Notes under the pieces: generated by a model
Told to the model about the DNA's origin: nothing
What the model saw: only the letters and a program-made list of their open reading frames with translations
Databases searched by the model: none
Shown here: one piece after another, positions 7,198 to 14,018 of the stretch
How positions within the stretch are numbered: position 1 is the first letter of the stretch
Layout of the letters: every line of letters starts with the position of its first letter
Made by a program: the position numbers and the translations under genes
NCBI GenBank assembly: GCA_964544635.1
Contig: CAZJCK010000075.1
Location: forward strand, 1-14,018
Reading direction: 5' to 3'
Source: CAZJCK01 sp964544635
Lineage (GTDB): Bacteria; Zixibacteria; MSB-5A5; GN15; FEB-12
DNA: 14,018 nucleotides

Positions 7198-8250
7198 TCA
7201 GACAGCGAAGCGGAACAAAATCACGTCGCCATCCTGCACAACATACTCTTTCCCCTCAAGGCGGGTTTTTCCAGCCGCCTTCAGGGCCGCCGATGTCTTG
7301 TGCTCGGCATAGTCGTGATACGCCGTTACCTCCGCCCGGATGAAGCCGCGCTCAATGTCGGAATGAATCACCCCGGCCGCTTTGTGGGCGGTCGTCCCGC
7401 GGTGAATCGTCCACGCCCGCACTTCCGGTTCGCCGGCAGTCAGGAATGATATCAGACCAAGCAGCGCGTACGATTTCTGTATCACCTTGTCGATGGCGGG
7501 CTGGTCGATACCGAGATCGTTCATGAACTCACGTTGCTCCTCATGGTCGAGCGTCACCAGCTCCATTTCGATCTTGCCGCAGACCACCGCCAGCTCCCGG
7601 CGACCGGGCGACACCAGCGACTGGTACTGCCCTTCGATTTCGTCGGCTCGATCAAGATCGTCCTCGCTGATATTCAGCACAAGCAGCTGCGGTTTCTGCG
7701 AGAGAAAAGTGTAGCCGCGCAGAACTTTTCGTTCATCAGCAGTCAATTCAAGTTCGATCAGTGGCTTTTCATTCTCAAGCTGGATCCTGCAACGCTCCAG
7801 CAACTCGATCTCGCGGGCTTCCGACGAATCGCCGGTGAGCTTCATCTTACGCGACCGCTTCTCGATATTTCCCTCGATAACAACCTGGTCCGACAGCATC
7901 ATCTCGTCGTTGAGGTCCTGGATATCGGTTTTAGGGTTGGCGTCCGGTGAGAAGGCGTCGATCACCAGCATGAGTGCGTCCATCATGCGCAGGTCCGACG
8001 ATATATCGAGAGTGCCGGCCTGTTTCCCCTTGCCGGAGAAGCCGGCGGCGTCGAGAAAATCGATCTCGGCGCAGGTGACTTTCTTTGGTTTGACGATGTC
8101 CGCGAGCACCTCGAGCCTCGGATCCGGTACCTTGATGACAGCACGGTGGACAGCGCCGGAGTAATCGCCGACGGCTTCCTGTTGTCCGGAAGCGGCGTTG
8201 AAGATAGTTGTCTTGCCGCTTTGCGGCTTGCCGATAATTCCAAGTTTCAT
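7198..8250 (-). CDS. Divergent YchF/Obg-like P-loop ATPase with DUF933 (TGS-type) C-terminus
   Basis: YchF (Ola1-like) proteins are cytoplasmic P-loop hydrolases of the Obg family. They prefer ATP to GTP, bind ribosomes and affect stress responses. The 350-residue protein has a P-loop GKPQSGKTT (7-15), a switch-II-like DAAG (67-70), a base-specificity motif NISE (193-196) of the NxxE type that replaces the NKxD of GTPases, and a C-terminal TGS/DUF933 domain (about 264-350) with VRAWTIHRGTTAHKAAGVIH, GFIRAEV and LEGKEYVVQDGDVILFRF. The C-terminal domain is close to canonical YchF, but the G domain is not: canonical YchF reads GLPNVGKST and DIAGLVKGA. I therefore place it as a divergent YchF-type paralogue and give no symbol. 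The ATG start fits the family N-terminus, although the ribosome-binding site is weak. It is transcribed in the same direction as lon, with 162 bp between them. Confidence 0.87.
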   Translation of the reverse strand: MKLGIIGKPQSGKTTIFNAASGQQEAVGDYSGAVHRAVIKVPDPRLEVLADIVKPKKVTCAEIDFLDAAGFSGKGKQAGTLDISSDLRMMDALMLVIDAFSPDANPKTDIQDLNDEMMLSDQVVIEGNIEKRSRKMKLTGDSSEAREIELLERCRIQLENEKPLIELELTADERKVLRGYTFLSQKPQLLVLNISEDDLDRADEIEGQYQSLVSPGRRELAVVCGKIEMELVTLDHEEQREFMNDLGIDQPAIDKVIQKSYALLGLISFLTAGEPEVRAWTIHRGTTAHKAAGVIHSDIERGFIRAEVTAYHDYAEHKTSAALKAAGKTRLEGKEYVVQDGDVILFRFAV

Positions 8251-8346
8251 AGGCCTGACAAAGTAACGGTTGGCTGATATTCAAGCAAGAAATTGCTAAC
8301 CAGGTGCTGAAGAAAGCTACATATTCGGATTGTGTGCCGACAACTA

Positions 8347-8375
8347 TTGATGGACCGATGTGGCAATGATATACT
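8347..8375 (+). promoter_or_regulatory. Predicted sigma-70 promoter of the CoA-transferase gene
   Basis: TTGATG (8347-8352) is followed by a 17-base spacer and TATACT (8370-8375). The predicted transcription start is near 8382, about 45 bases before the ATG. It lies in the 176-bp divergent gap between the YchF-like gene and the CoA-transferase. I saw no equally good promoter on the minus strand for the YchF-like gene. Confidence 0.6.
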
Positions 8376-8413
8376 AATGCGACGACAAGTGGAGCACGGT
8401 CAACAACGACGCG

Positions 8414-8442
8414 AGGTTATTCAGATATGAAGGTTATTCAGA
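8414..8442 (+). repeat. 12-bp direct repeat spanning the CoA-transferase start codon
   Basis: AGGTTATTCAGA occurs at 8414-8425 and again at 8431-8442, offset by 17 bases with the ATG (8427-8429) between the copies. The first copy holds the AGG of the ribosome-binding site (GAGG, 8413-8416); the second encodes residues 2-5 of the enzyme. It looks like a local duplication. Confidence 0.75.
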
Positions 8443-9815
8443 CAGTCGATGAAGCTATCAACAACCGGGTCATCAAGGAAGGTTCGGTCATATATACAGC
8501 GGGCAATGCCTCGACACCGCAGGTACTGTTGCGACAGTTGGGGGATGATGCCTCGATCATGCGGGTGGCGCTCTACTCGGTGCTTATTCTCGGCGAGAGG
8601 CTCGAATCGCTGTTTACCGAAGAACGGTGCAAGCAGGTAACCCACCGGGTCATTTTCAACAGCCATTGGACACGCGGACCGATCAATCGGGGCTGGGGCA
8701 AGTACCATCCGATGCACCTGTCGGAGATCCCCAAGTATGCTCTGCAGAGCGACGGCTTCGATGCCGTGTTTCTCACGGTCGCCGGTCCCGACAACGGCGG
8801 TAACTACTCGCTGGGGACAACCGTTGAGGGCATTCTCGCCGCCATTCTGTCATGTAAGCGCAAGGGTGGCGTGGTGATTGCCGAGCGCAACGCCAGGATG
8901 CCGTTTGTTCTCGGCACGACCATTCCCGGCACCATGATCGACTATCTTTTGGATACCGACTACGAGCTGCCGGTCGCGCCGGTGCATGAGCCGGACGAAA
9001 CCGCCAACCAGATCGGTGAGATCATTGCGTCGTTGTACATCAAGGACGGCCGCCAGAACACGCCCGGCTCGACCCTGCAATACGGCATCGGCCAGGTACC
9101 GGAGGCGGTGACAAACGCCATCCTCAAACGGGGTGTCGGCGACCTGGCTATCCACTCCGAGCTGTTCTCCAGCGCCATGCGCCGCCTGGTTGAAGCCGGC
9201 GTGGTCACCAATCGCTGGAAGCCGATTAATCGGTTCTCCATTTCATCGATCTTCCTCGCCGAGAACCAGGCCGGTTACGACTGGTATAACTTCAATTCCG
9301 CTATCCAGAGTCGCCCCTGTGACTACACCAACAGCGTCTTCCGAATTGCCGAGCAGCCCAATGTTGTTACCATTAACTCCGCCATTGGCGTGGACTTACA
9401 CGGCAACATCTGGGCCGATTCGCTGGATGCCCGAAAGATCTACTCGGGGGTTGGCGGCCAGGCCGATTTTATCCGGGGCGCCCAGTACTCCCCGGGTGGG
9501 GTGGCAATCATCGCCCTGAAGTCGAAGACCCGCGACGGTACGCCCAAGATTGTCGACCGCTGCCCGGCCGGCATTACCACCACCGCCATACCGTCCGATA
9601 ATGTCATCATTGTCACCGAAAACGGCGCCTTCGATCCGCGCAGCCTGAGCCTCGGCGAGCATGCCTACGGCATCGCTCACCTGGCCGATCCGGAACACCG
9701 GGAGCGGCTGTTCAAGATGATCCACGATGACCCGGCCTTCCATAATCCGTCAGCCCTGATGAAACAGCATGTACGGGGCTTCACTCCGTACAAAGAGGCG
9801 ATCAGGAACATGTAG
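8427..9815 (+). CDS. Acetyl-CoA hydrolase/transferase family protein, 4-hydroxybutyrate CoA-transferase-like
   Basis: Members of this family move CoA between acyl-CoA and free acids, typically using acetyl-CoA as donor, through a glutamyl-CoA thioester intermediate. A few are hydrolases. The 462-residue length fits single-chain class I transferases of this group. The N-terminal domain contains the HPMHLSEIPKY and GPDNGGNYSLG segments. The second domain has the YGIGQVPEAVTNAI motif, followed by DLAIHSELFS, where E245 aligns with the catalytic glutamate. The glycine-rich CoA-site block GVGGQADFIRGAQYSPGG lies at about 350. The substrate cannot be read from sequence; 4-hydroxybutyrate, butyrate, propionate or succinate are possible. 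GAGG at 8413-8416 is the ribosome-binding site and a promoter lies 50 bases upstream. The hybrid kinase follows 112 bases later in the same direction, with no clear terminator between them. Confidence 0.86.
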   Translation: MKVIQTVDEAINNRVIKEGSVIYTAGNASTPQVLLRQLGDDASIMRVALYSVLILGERLESLFTEERCKQVTHRVIFNSHWTRGPINRGWGKYHPMHLSEIPKYALQSDGFDAVFLTVAGPDNGGNYSLGTTVEGILAAILSCKRKGGVVIAERNARMPFVLGTTIPGTMIDYLLDTDYELPVAPVHEPDETANQIGEIIASLYIKDGRQNTPGSTLQYGIGQVPEAVTNAILKRGVGDLAIHSELFSSAMRRLVEAGVVTNRWKPINRFSISSIFLAENQAGYDWYNFNSAIQSRPCDYTNSVFRIAEQPNVVTINSAIGVDLHGNIWADSLDARKIYSGVGGQADFIRGAQYSPGGVAIIALKSKTRDGTPKIVDRCPAGITTTAIPSDNVIIVTENGAFDPRSLSLGEHAYGIAHLADPEHRERLFKMIHDDPAFHNPSALMKQHVRGFTPYKEAIRNM

Positions 9816-9853
9816 GTCACCGTCTCATTCGGGGACGCCGGTCGGTGAAGTAT

Positions 9854-9909
9854 TCAGGTTGAGTTGACGACAATAGTAGTAGAGGTTTTGACTCGTGCAC
9901 TCAACCTGA
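9854..9909. promoter_or_regulatory. 11-bp perfect inverted repeat ahead of the hybrid kinase gene
   Basis: TCAGGTTGAGT (9854-9864) and ACTCAACCTGA (9899-9909) are exact reverse complements separated by 34 bases. The right arm ends 18 bases before the kinase ATG at 9928, and the weak ribosome-binding site AGGG (9911-9914) lies immediately beyond it. It could be a pair of operator half-sites or a large RNA hairpin affecting kinase translation. I see no strong sigma-70 promoter in this gap. Confidence 0.55.
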
Positions 9910-9927
9910 TAGGGCTTACACTGCTTT

Positions 9928-12900
9928 ATGGACTGGCTTGTTCCGGCTGTTTCCGCGACCTGCATCGGCACTGCCCTTCTCGCAGCCGCGTATTACTATC
10001 TGTACCGACAGGAGGATGACTCCTCGCTCCTGATCTGGAGTCTGGCCTGGGCACAGTATGCCATCAATACCGGCTTCATGCTGCCGAGCGTGGTCAACCT
10101 GGACTGGACCTGGGCGATCATCGGCAATCAGGTATTTACCCTGTCAACCGCTGCTACTTTCCTGCTGGGGATTTACCGCCGGCTCGATCGCCGGATCCCT
10201 TTTTGGTTCTGGTATGTCCTGACGGCGATGTGTTTCCTGATCTTGGCGGGCGCCGTTGCCGATATGTCGTTCCACCTGGTGGCGCTGCCGTCGGCGCTCG
10301 TGCTGGGGTCAGTGTATATCTGGAACGGCTGGCTGGTGCTGCACGCAGCCGAAAGTCGTGGTCTCGGCCGACTGCTCACTGGCTGGGCGTTCATTCTCTG
10401 GGGCGTTCATGAACTTGATTATCCCTTCCTGCGACCGGTCGAGTGGTTTGCGCCATACGGTTACCTGCTGGCAACCGTGTTTGCCCTGTGTGTGGCCTTC
10501 GGGCTGGTGCTCCTGTGTTTCGAACGGGCGCGGGCACGCCTGCAAGTGTCGGAACAGCGGCTGCGCATGCTGGTGGAGAACGCCGATGACATAATCATCC
10601 TGCTCGACACCGATGCCACCGTGCTGTACTACAATGGCCCGAAGAAGCTCAACCTCGCCTCGGACTGGGTAATCGGGAAGAAACCACACGACCTCTTCCC
10701 GCCCGAAGTAGCCGATCCGGTGGTCGATCAGATTAAACGGGTGGTCGCGACCGGCCGGGGCCTGACGGCCGAAAATCGATTTGTCTGGAAGGGCGAGGAG
10801 ACCTGGTGGCGGGAGCAACTGTCGCCGGTGTTAGCCAAGGACGGCAGCGTGGAAGCGATCGTGAAGATCTCCCACAACATCACTCATGGACGCTTTTCCG
10901 AAATCGAAGCCCGGCGCCAGCAGGCGCTGATGACCGAGGCCGAACTGGCCGGGCGACTCGGCAGCTTTTGGCTGCGGCTCGAAGAACAGACCATGCAGGT
11001 CTCCGAAGGACTGCGTCGGTTGCTGGCGATCCGATCCGGCGGTGCCGACCTCAGTCTCGAGAAGTTTCTCGGCTGCCTGCATCCGGCCGACCGGGAATTG
11101 TCGCGCCATCACATCAAATCACTGCGCGACCACAAGAGCCGCTGGAACTGGGATGTTCGCCTGCTCAGCCCCAATGGCCGGGTGCGCACCCTGAATCTCA
11201 TGCTCCAGCCGACCACCAGCCAGGCCGGTGGTAACGAAGTACTCGGTATCGTCGTCGAAGTAACCGACCAGCGCCTCACCGAACAGACGCGCGAAAAATA
11301 TGCCGCCATCGTTACCGGTTCCAGCGAAGCCATGATCACCGCCAACCTCGATATGGTGGTCACCAGTTGGAATCCGGGCGCCGAGCAGATCTTCGGCTAT
11401 CGGGCCGATGAAATGATCGGCGAATCGTTGGCCAGGATCGTCCCGGAAGACCACCGGATGGAACTGGAACGATTTGTGGAGTTTTTCAGCGCCGGACAAC
11501 GCCTGACTAATTTCGAAACTGTTCGATTGCGTAAGGATGGCGAACTGATCGACGTGATGATCTCAGTCGCACCGATCCGCAACCCCCATGGCGATGTTAC
11601 GGAAGTGGCTTCGGTGGTACGGGATATCACGGAAAGCAATCGCATGGCGCGGCGATTGCGCGAACGTGAATCGTTCCTCAACACCATCATCGAGAGTTCC
11701 CGAGACTGCATTGTCATCATCGACGGCAATCACACGCGGCGGATCATTCGTGCAAACCAGGCCACGCTCGATACCTTCGGCTACAGTCGCGAAGAAGTGA
11801 TCGGGCAATCGGTGGCGCTGGCCTTTCGGCCGGACAGATATGAACCGTTCATCCAAACCGCCCTCAAAGCGATCAGCGAACATGGTTCCTGGTTTGGTGA
11901 ATGGATCTTTCGCGCAGCCGACGGCAGTGAACTGCTGATGGAGACAGTGCTCTCGGCCATGGGTGGCGACCATACCGGTGAGTCGGGATACATCGCCACC
12001 ATGCGCGACATCACCGCCCGCAAGAAGGCCGAGCTGGAGATGGCGCGCGCCGATAAGCTGGAATCAATCGGCTTACTCGCCGGCGGTATCGCGCACGATT
12101 TCAATAACATCCTGACCGGCGTCATCGGCAACCTGTCGCTGGCGGTGCTGGATGCCGACGAGGGCTCGGAGCTGGCGCAGTTGGTCAACGACGCCCAGGC
12201 GGCGGCGACGCGGGCGCAGGATCTGACCCACCAGCTCCTGACCTTCTCGCGCGGCGGCGCGCCGGTGCGTAAGACGGCGGCAGTCAACGACATCATCGTC
12301 GACACCGCCCGTTTCTCGGTGCGCGGCTCCAATGTACGGGTCGAATTCGACCTCGACGAGGATCTCAAACCGGCCGATATCGATACCGGGCAAATCTCGC
12401 AGGTAATCGGCAACCTGGTCATCAACGCCTCACAGGCGATGCCATCGGGTGGCACCGTCCGCATCACCGCCCGGACTGTCGAAGTGGGGTCGGATGAGGG
12501 GCTGCCGCTTCGACCGGGTGAATATGTGAAGATATCGGTGGCCGACAGCGGTGTCGGTATTCCGGCCAAAGAACTCGACCGTATCTTCGAACCGTTCTAT
12601 ACCAGCAAGAAGGACGGTAACGGGCTGGGCCTGGCGACCTCGTACGCTATCGTGCGCAACCACGACGGTTATCTCGGCGTGGAATCGACCGTCAACGTCG
12701 GCACAACCTTCCACATCTACCTGCCGGTGTCATATCGCAGTATTGAGCAGGCGCCAACGACGCTGGGAGCGGCCATGCATGGTAAGGGACGGGTGCTGAT
12801 CATGGATGACGAGGATGTCATCCGGAATGTTGCCTGTCGGTCACTGGAACGGCTCGGTTATCAGATGAAGGCAGTGGCGACCGGTGAAGAAGCGATCGAA

Positions 12901-13194
12901 CTATACGACGCGGCGCTGGGCACCCCGGAGGCGTTCGACCTGGTCATTCTCGACCTGACGGTGCCGGGCGGCATGGGCGGCCTCGAGACGCTTGAAAAAC
13001 TGAAGGCGATCGATCCGGCGGTGAAGGCGGTCGTCTGCAGCGGCTTTGCCTCCGACCCGATCCTGGCCAATTACCAGCAGTATGGTTTTTCGGGCATTGT
13101 CACCAAGCCGTTCCATGTCAACGACATTGGCGCGACGGTTGCCTCGGTGCTGACTGGTGAGTCGGCCGATCGTGTGGCGAGCCAACCGCACTGA
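9928..13194 (+). CDS. Membrane-bound hybrid sensor histidine kinase, 7TM-PAS4-HK-receiver
   Basis: The 1088-residue protein is a two-component sensor with its own receiver. About seven hydrophobic segments occupy residues 5-197 (approximately 5-25, 36-53, 62-82, 93-112, 117-140, 148-165, 176-197), with almost no periplasmic loop. Four PAS domains follow at about 204-325, 330-450, 452-572 and 578-700. The HisKA dimerisation helix carries the phospho-acceptor H723 in GGIAHDFNNILTG. The ATPase domain has an N box GNLVINASQAM (828-838), G1 DSGVGIP (873-879) and G2 DGNGLGLATS (896-905). The C-terminal receiver has the acidic pair D960/D961, phospho-acceptor D1009 and K1060, so all key residues are present. 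The kinase core is NtrB-like. The signal is unknown and no response regulator or transcription factor lies beside it; the phosphate may stay on its own receiver or pass to a distant partner. The ATG start has only a weak ribosome-binding site (AGGG, 13 bases away). Confidence 0.93.
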   Translation: MDWLVPAVSATCIGTALLAAAYYYLYRQEDDSSLLIWSLAWAQYAINTGFMLPSVVNLDWTWAIIGNQVFTLSTAATFLLGIYRRLDRRIPFWFWYVLTAMCFLILAGAVADMSFHLVALPSALVLGSVYIWNGWLVLHAAESRGLGRLLTGWAFILWGVHELDYPFLRPVEWFAPYGYLLATVFALCVAFGLVLLCFERARARLQVSEQRLRMLVENADDIIILLDTDATVLYYNGPKKLNLASDWVIGKKPHDLFPPEVADPVVDQIKRVVATGRGLTAENRFVWKGEETWWREQLSPVLAKDGSVEAIVKISHNITHGRFSEIEARRQQALMTEAELAGRLGSFWLRLEEQTMQVSEGLRRLLAIRSGGADLSLEKFLGCLHPADRELSRHHIKSLRDHKSRWNWDVRLLSPNGRVRTLNLMLQPTTSQAGGNEVLGIVVEVTDQRLTEQTREKYAAIVTGSSEAMITANLDMVVTSWNPGAEQIFGYRADEMIGESLARIVPEDHRMELERFVEFFSAGQRLTNFETVRLRKDGELIDVMISVAPIRNPHGDVTEVASVVRDITESNRMARRLRERESFLNTIIESSRDCIVIIDGNHTRRIIRANQATLDTFGYSREEVIGQSVALAFRPDRYEPFIQTALKAISEHGSWFGEWIFRAADGSELLMETVLSAMGGDHTGESGYIATMRDITARKKAELEMARADKLESIGLLAGGIAHDFNNILTGVIGNLSLAVLDADEGSELAQLVNDAQAAATRAQDLTHQLLTFSRGGAPVRKTAAVNDIIVDTARFSVRGSNVRVEFDLDEDLKPADIDTGQISQVIGNLVINASQAMPSGGTVRITARTVEVGSDEGLPLRPGEYVKISVADSGVGIPAKELDRIFEPFYTSKKDGNGLGLATSYAIVRNHDGYLGVESTVNVGTTFHIYLPVSYRSIEQAPTTLGAAMHGKGRVLIMDDEDVIRNVACRSLERLGYQMKAVATGEEAIELYDAALGTPEAFDLVILDLTVPGGMGGLETLEKLKAIDPAVKAVVCSGFASDPILANYQQYGFSGIVTKPFHVNDIGATVASVLTGESADRVASQPH

Positions 13195-13250
13195 CCCGGC
13201 CGCATATATAGAAATCTTTCACAAAATCTGCACGAATTCCCGAAACCTTC

Positions 13251-13279
13251 TTGACAGAATTCCGGTTTCACTGTATTGT
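13251..13279 (+). promoter_or_regulatory. sigma-70 promoter of groESL
   Basis: A consensus -35 TTGACA (13251-13256) is followed by a 17-base spacer and a -10 TATTGT (13274-13279). The predicted start at about 13286 falls right before the CIRCE operator, as is usual for groESL control by HrcA. No sigma-32-type promoter was seen nearby. Confidence 0.87.
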
Positions 13280-13287
13280 AGCACCTG

Positions 13288-13314
13288 TTAGCACTCACCC
13301 AAATTGAGTGCTAA
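13288..13314 (+). promoter_or_regulatory. CIRCE operator (HrcA binding site)
   Basis: The sequence is the perfect inverted repeat TTAGCACTC-N9-GAGTGCTAA, the full consensus for CIRCE. HrcA binds this element and represses groESL until heat or unfolded proteins titrate GroEL away. It starts about two bases after the predicted transcription start, so it is present in both the DNA and the mRNA leader. An additional TAGCAC at 13279-13284 repeats the half-site core exactly 10 bp upstream. hrcA itself is not in this window. Confidence 0.97.
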
Positions 13315-13420
13315 CAACCCATGGCGTACGCGGGTCGCTGCGAGCGGTTTGCCGGCGCCATAATTGCATGTAAAAAAATAACTTATACACGTAACCGTTT
13401 TACTGATCAAGGAGGTCAAT
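13315..13420 (+). other. groES 5' leader with potential secondary structure and ribosome-binding site
   Basis: This 106-base untranslated stretch follows CIRCE. ATGGCG (13321-13326) can pair with CGCCAT (13356-13361), enclosing a small hairpin formed by CGCT (13336-13339) and AGCG (13343-13346). An A-rich unstructured part follows, then the strong ribosome-binding site AAGGAGGT (13409-13416), five bases before ATG. The structure does not cover the ribosome-binding site, so a thermosensor is not obvious. Confidence 0.5.
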
Positions 13421-13711
13421 ATGAACTTCCGTCCTCTCTACGACCGGGTCGTAGTCAAACCGGTAGAAGAACAGGAAACCAAAAAGGGCGGGATCATCAT
13501 TCCCGACACGGCCAAGGAAAAGCCGATGGAAGGCGAAATTGTCGAGGTTGGTTCTGGCCGCCGCACCGATGACGGCAACACCCTGCCGCTCGAGGTCAAG
13601 AAAGGTGACCGGGTGCTTTATGGCAAGTACTCCGGGACCGAGGTCAGCATTGAAGGCGAAGAGTTCCTGATCATGCGTGAAGCCGACATTTTCGCAGTCA
13701 TCAACCGCTAA
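13421..13711 (+). CDS. groES: Co-chaperonin GroES
   Basis: GroES forms the heptameric lid of the GroEL folding chamber in the cytoplasm. The 96-residue length is typical. The sequence shows the N-terminal PLYDRVVVKPVEEQE strand, the mobile loop around KKGGIIIPDTAKEKP (about 22-36) that contacts GroEL, the VVEVGSG-like segment VEVGSGRR, and the GDRVLYGKYSGTEV and EGEEFLIMREADIFAVI blocks. The hydrophobic tripeptide of the mobile loop is Ile-Ile-Ile, where many bacteria have Ile-Val-Leu, a conservative change. The start is fixed by a near-perfect ribosome-binding site, AAGGAGGT. It is the first gene of the CIRCE-controlled operon; groEL starts 47 bases downstream. Confidence 0.98.
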   Translation: MNFRPLYDRVVVKPVEEQETKKGGIIIPDTAKEKPMEGEIVEVGSGRRTDDGNTLPLEVKKGDRVLYGKYSGTEVSIEGEEFLIMREADIFAVINR

Positions 13712-13758
13712 CCTGGCACTCGCACGCAGACGCACAACGAACTGAAAGGAAGATCCCT

Positions 13759-14018
13759 ATGGCGAAGCAGATAGATTTTAATGCTGATGCCCGCTCCAAG
13801 CTCAAAATGGGCGTAGACAAACTGGCCAATGCCGTGAAAGTCACGCTTGGTCCCCGTGGCCGCAATGTGGCCATCGAGAGAAAGTTCGGTTCGCCGACTG
13901 TCACCAAAGACGGTGTAACGGTCGCCAAGGAAATCGAGCTGGAAGATCGTTTCGAGAACATGGGCGCCCAGATGGTCAAGGAGGTTGCCTCCAAGACGTC
14001 TGATATCGCCGGTGACGG
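13759..14018 (+). CDS. groEL: Chaperonin GroEL, 3'-truncated by window edge
   Basis: GroEL is the ATP-driven 14-mer chaperonin that folds cytoplasmic proteins with GroES. Only the first 86 codons are present. They encode MAKQIDFNADARSKL, then GVDKLANAVKVTLGPRGRNV (19-38), KFGSPTVTKDGVTVAKEIEL and ENMGAQMVKEVASKTSDIAGD, all part of the equatorial ATP-binding domain. The sequence ends within the conserved DIAGDGTTT nucleotide-binding motif. The ATG at 13759 is preceded by AAAGGAAG (13745-13752). The gene shares the groES promoter and CIRCE. The frame runs intact to the window edge. Confidence 0.97.
   Translation, partial: MAKQIDFNADARSKLKMGVDKLANAVKVTLGPRGRNVAIERKFGSPTVTKDGVTVAKEIELEDRFENMGAQMVKEVASKTSDIAGD

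Noticed and set aside
9817..9848. Possible terminator after the CoA-transferase
   Set aside because: TCACCG and CGGTGA can pair, but over a 20-base loop and without a following T-tract.
11781..12569. Minus-strand 262-codon open frame within the hybrid kinase
   Set aside because: It is antisense to the PAS4, HisKA and ATPase regions of an intact kinase; Ser/Arg-rich composition is typical of a shadow frame.
13321..13572. Small open frame (83 codons) between CIRCE and groES
   Set aside because: It overlaps groES out of frame, has no ribosome-binding site, and its sequence is low-complexity shadow.

Overview
The window is a stretch of moderately GC-rich bacterial chromosome built almost entirely of core genes. 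I found no phage, transposon, CRISPR, rRNA or tRNA signal. The organism looks Gram-negative: it has a predicted secreted beta-rich envelope protein, a SecA with a C-terminal zinc motif, and HrcA/CIRCE-type control of groESL. From memory, the SecA wording (long cross-linking domain, 'RGAPKNKK' and 'EYVVQEGKV' blocks) and the divergent YchF suggest the FCB group or a neighbouring uncultured phylum such as Zixibacteria. That placement is an inference with low confidence.

Layout. The 3' part of secA runs rightward from the left edge and ends in a clear hairpin-plus-T-tract terminator. It converges on a leftward cluster read from right to left: a divergent YchF-type P-loop ATPase, then lon, then a fused NAD(P)H-hydrate epimerase/dehydratase whose start codon lies one base past the lon stop, then a small predicted envelope protein with its own promoter. 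A divergent intergenic region at 8251-8426 separates this cluster from a rightward series: a CoA-transferase of the acetyl-CoA hydrolase/4-hydroxybutyrate CoA-transferase family, a 1088-residue hybrid histidine kinase (about seven membrane segments, four PAS domains, kinase core, receiver), and groES-groEL. A near-consensus sigma-70 promoter and a perfect CIRCE operator precede groES. groEL runs off the right edge.

How the genes relate. Much of the window concerns protein and metabolite quality control: SecA exports proteins, Lon degrades damaged ones, GroES/GroEL folds them, and the Nnr fusion repairs hydrated NAD(P)H. YchF proteins are linked to stress and translation. The CoA-transferase and the kinase appear to be separate units. 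The kinase has no transcription factor beside it, so its output partner is unknown.

I did not find a convincing new multi-gene system. The points most worth a second look are small: a histone-like Lys/Thr-rich tail on Lon encoded by a 12-bp tandem repeat, a palindrome over the predicted lon -35 box, the divergent P-loop of the YchF homologue, an 11-bp inverted repeat ahead of the kinase, a 12-bp direct repeat across the CoA-transferase start codon, and a structured leader between CIRCE and groES. No gene-free stretch exceeds 300 bases; the longest is 13195-13420, which holds the groESL control region.
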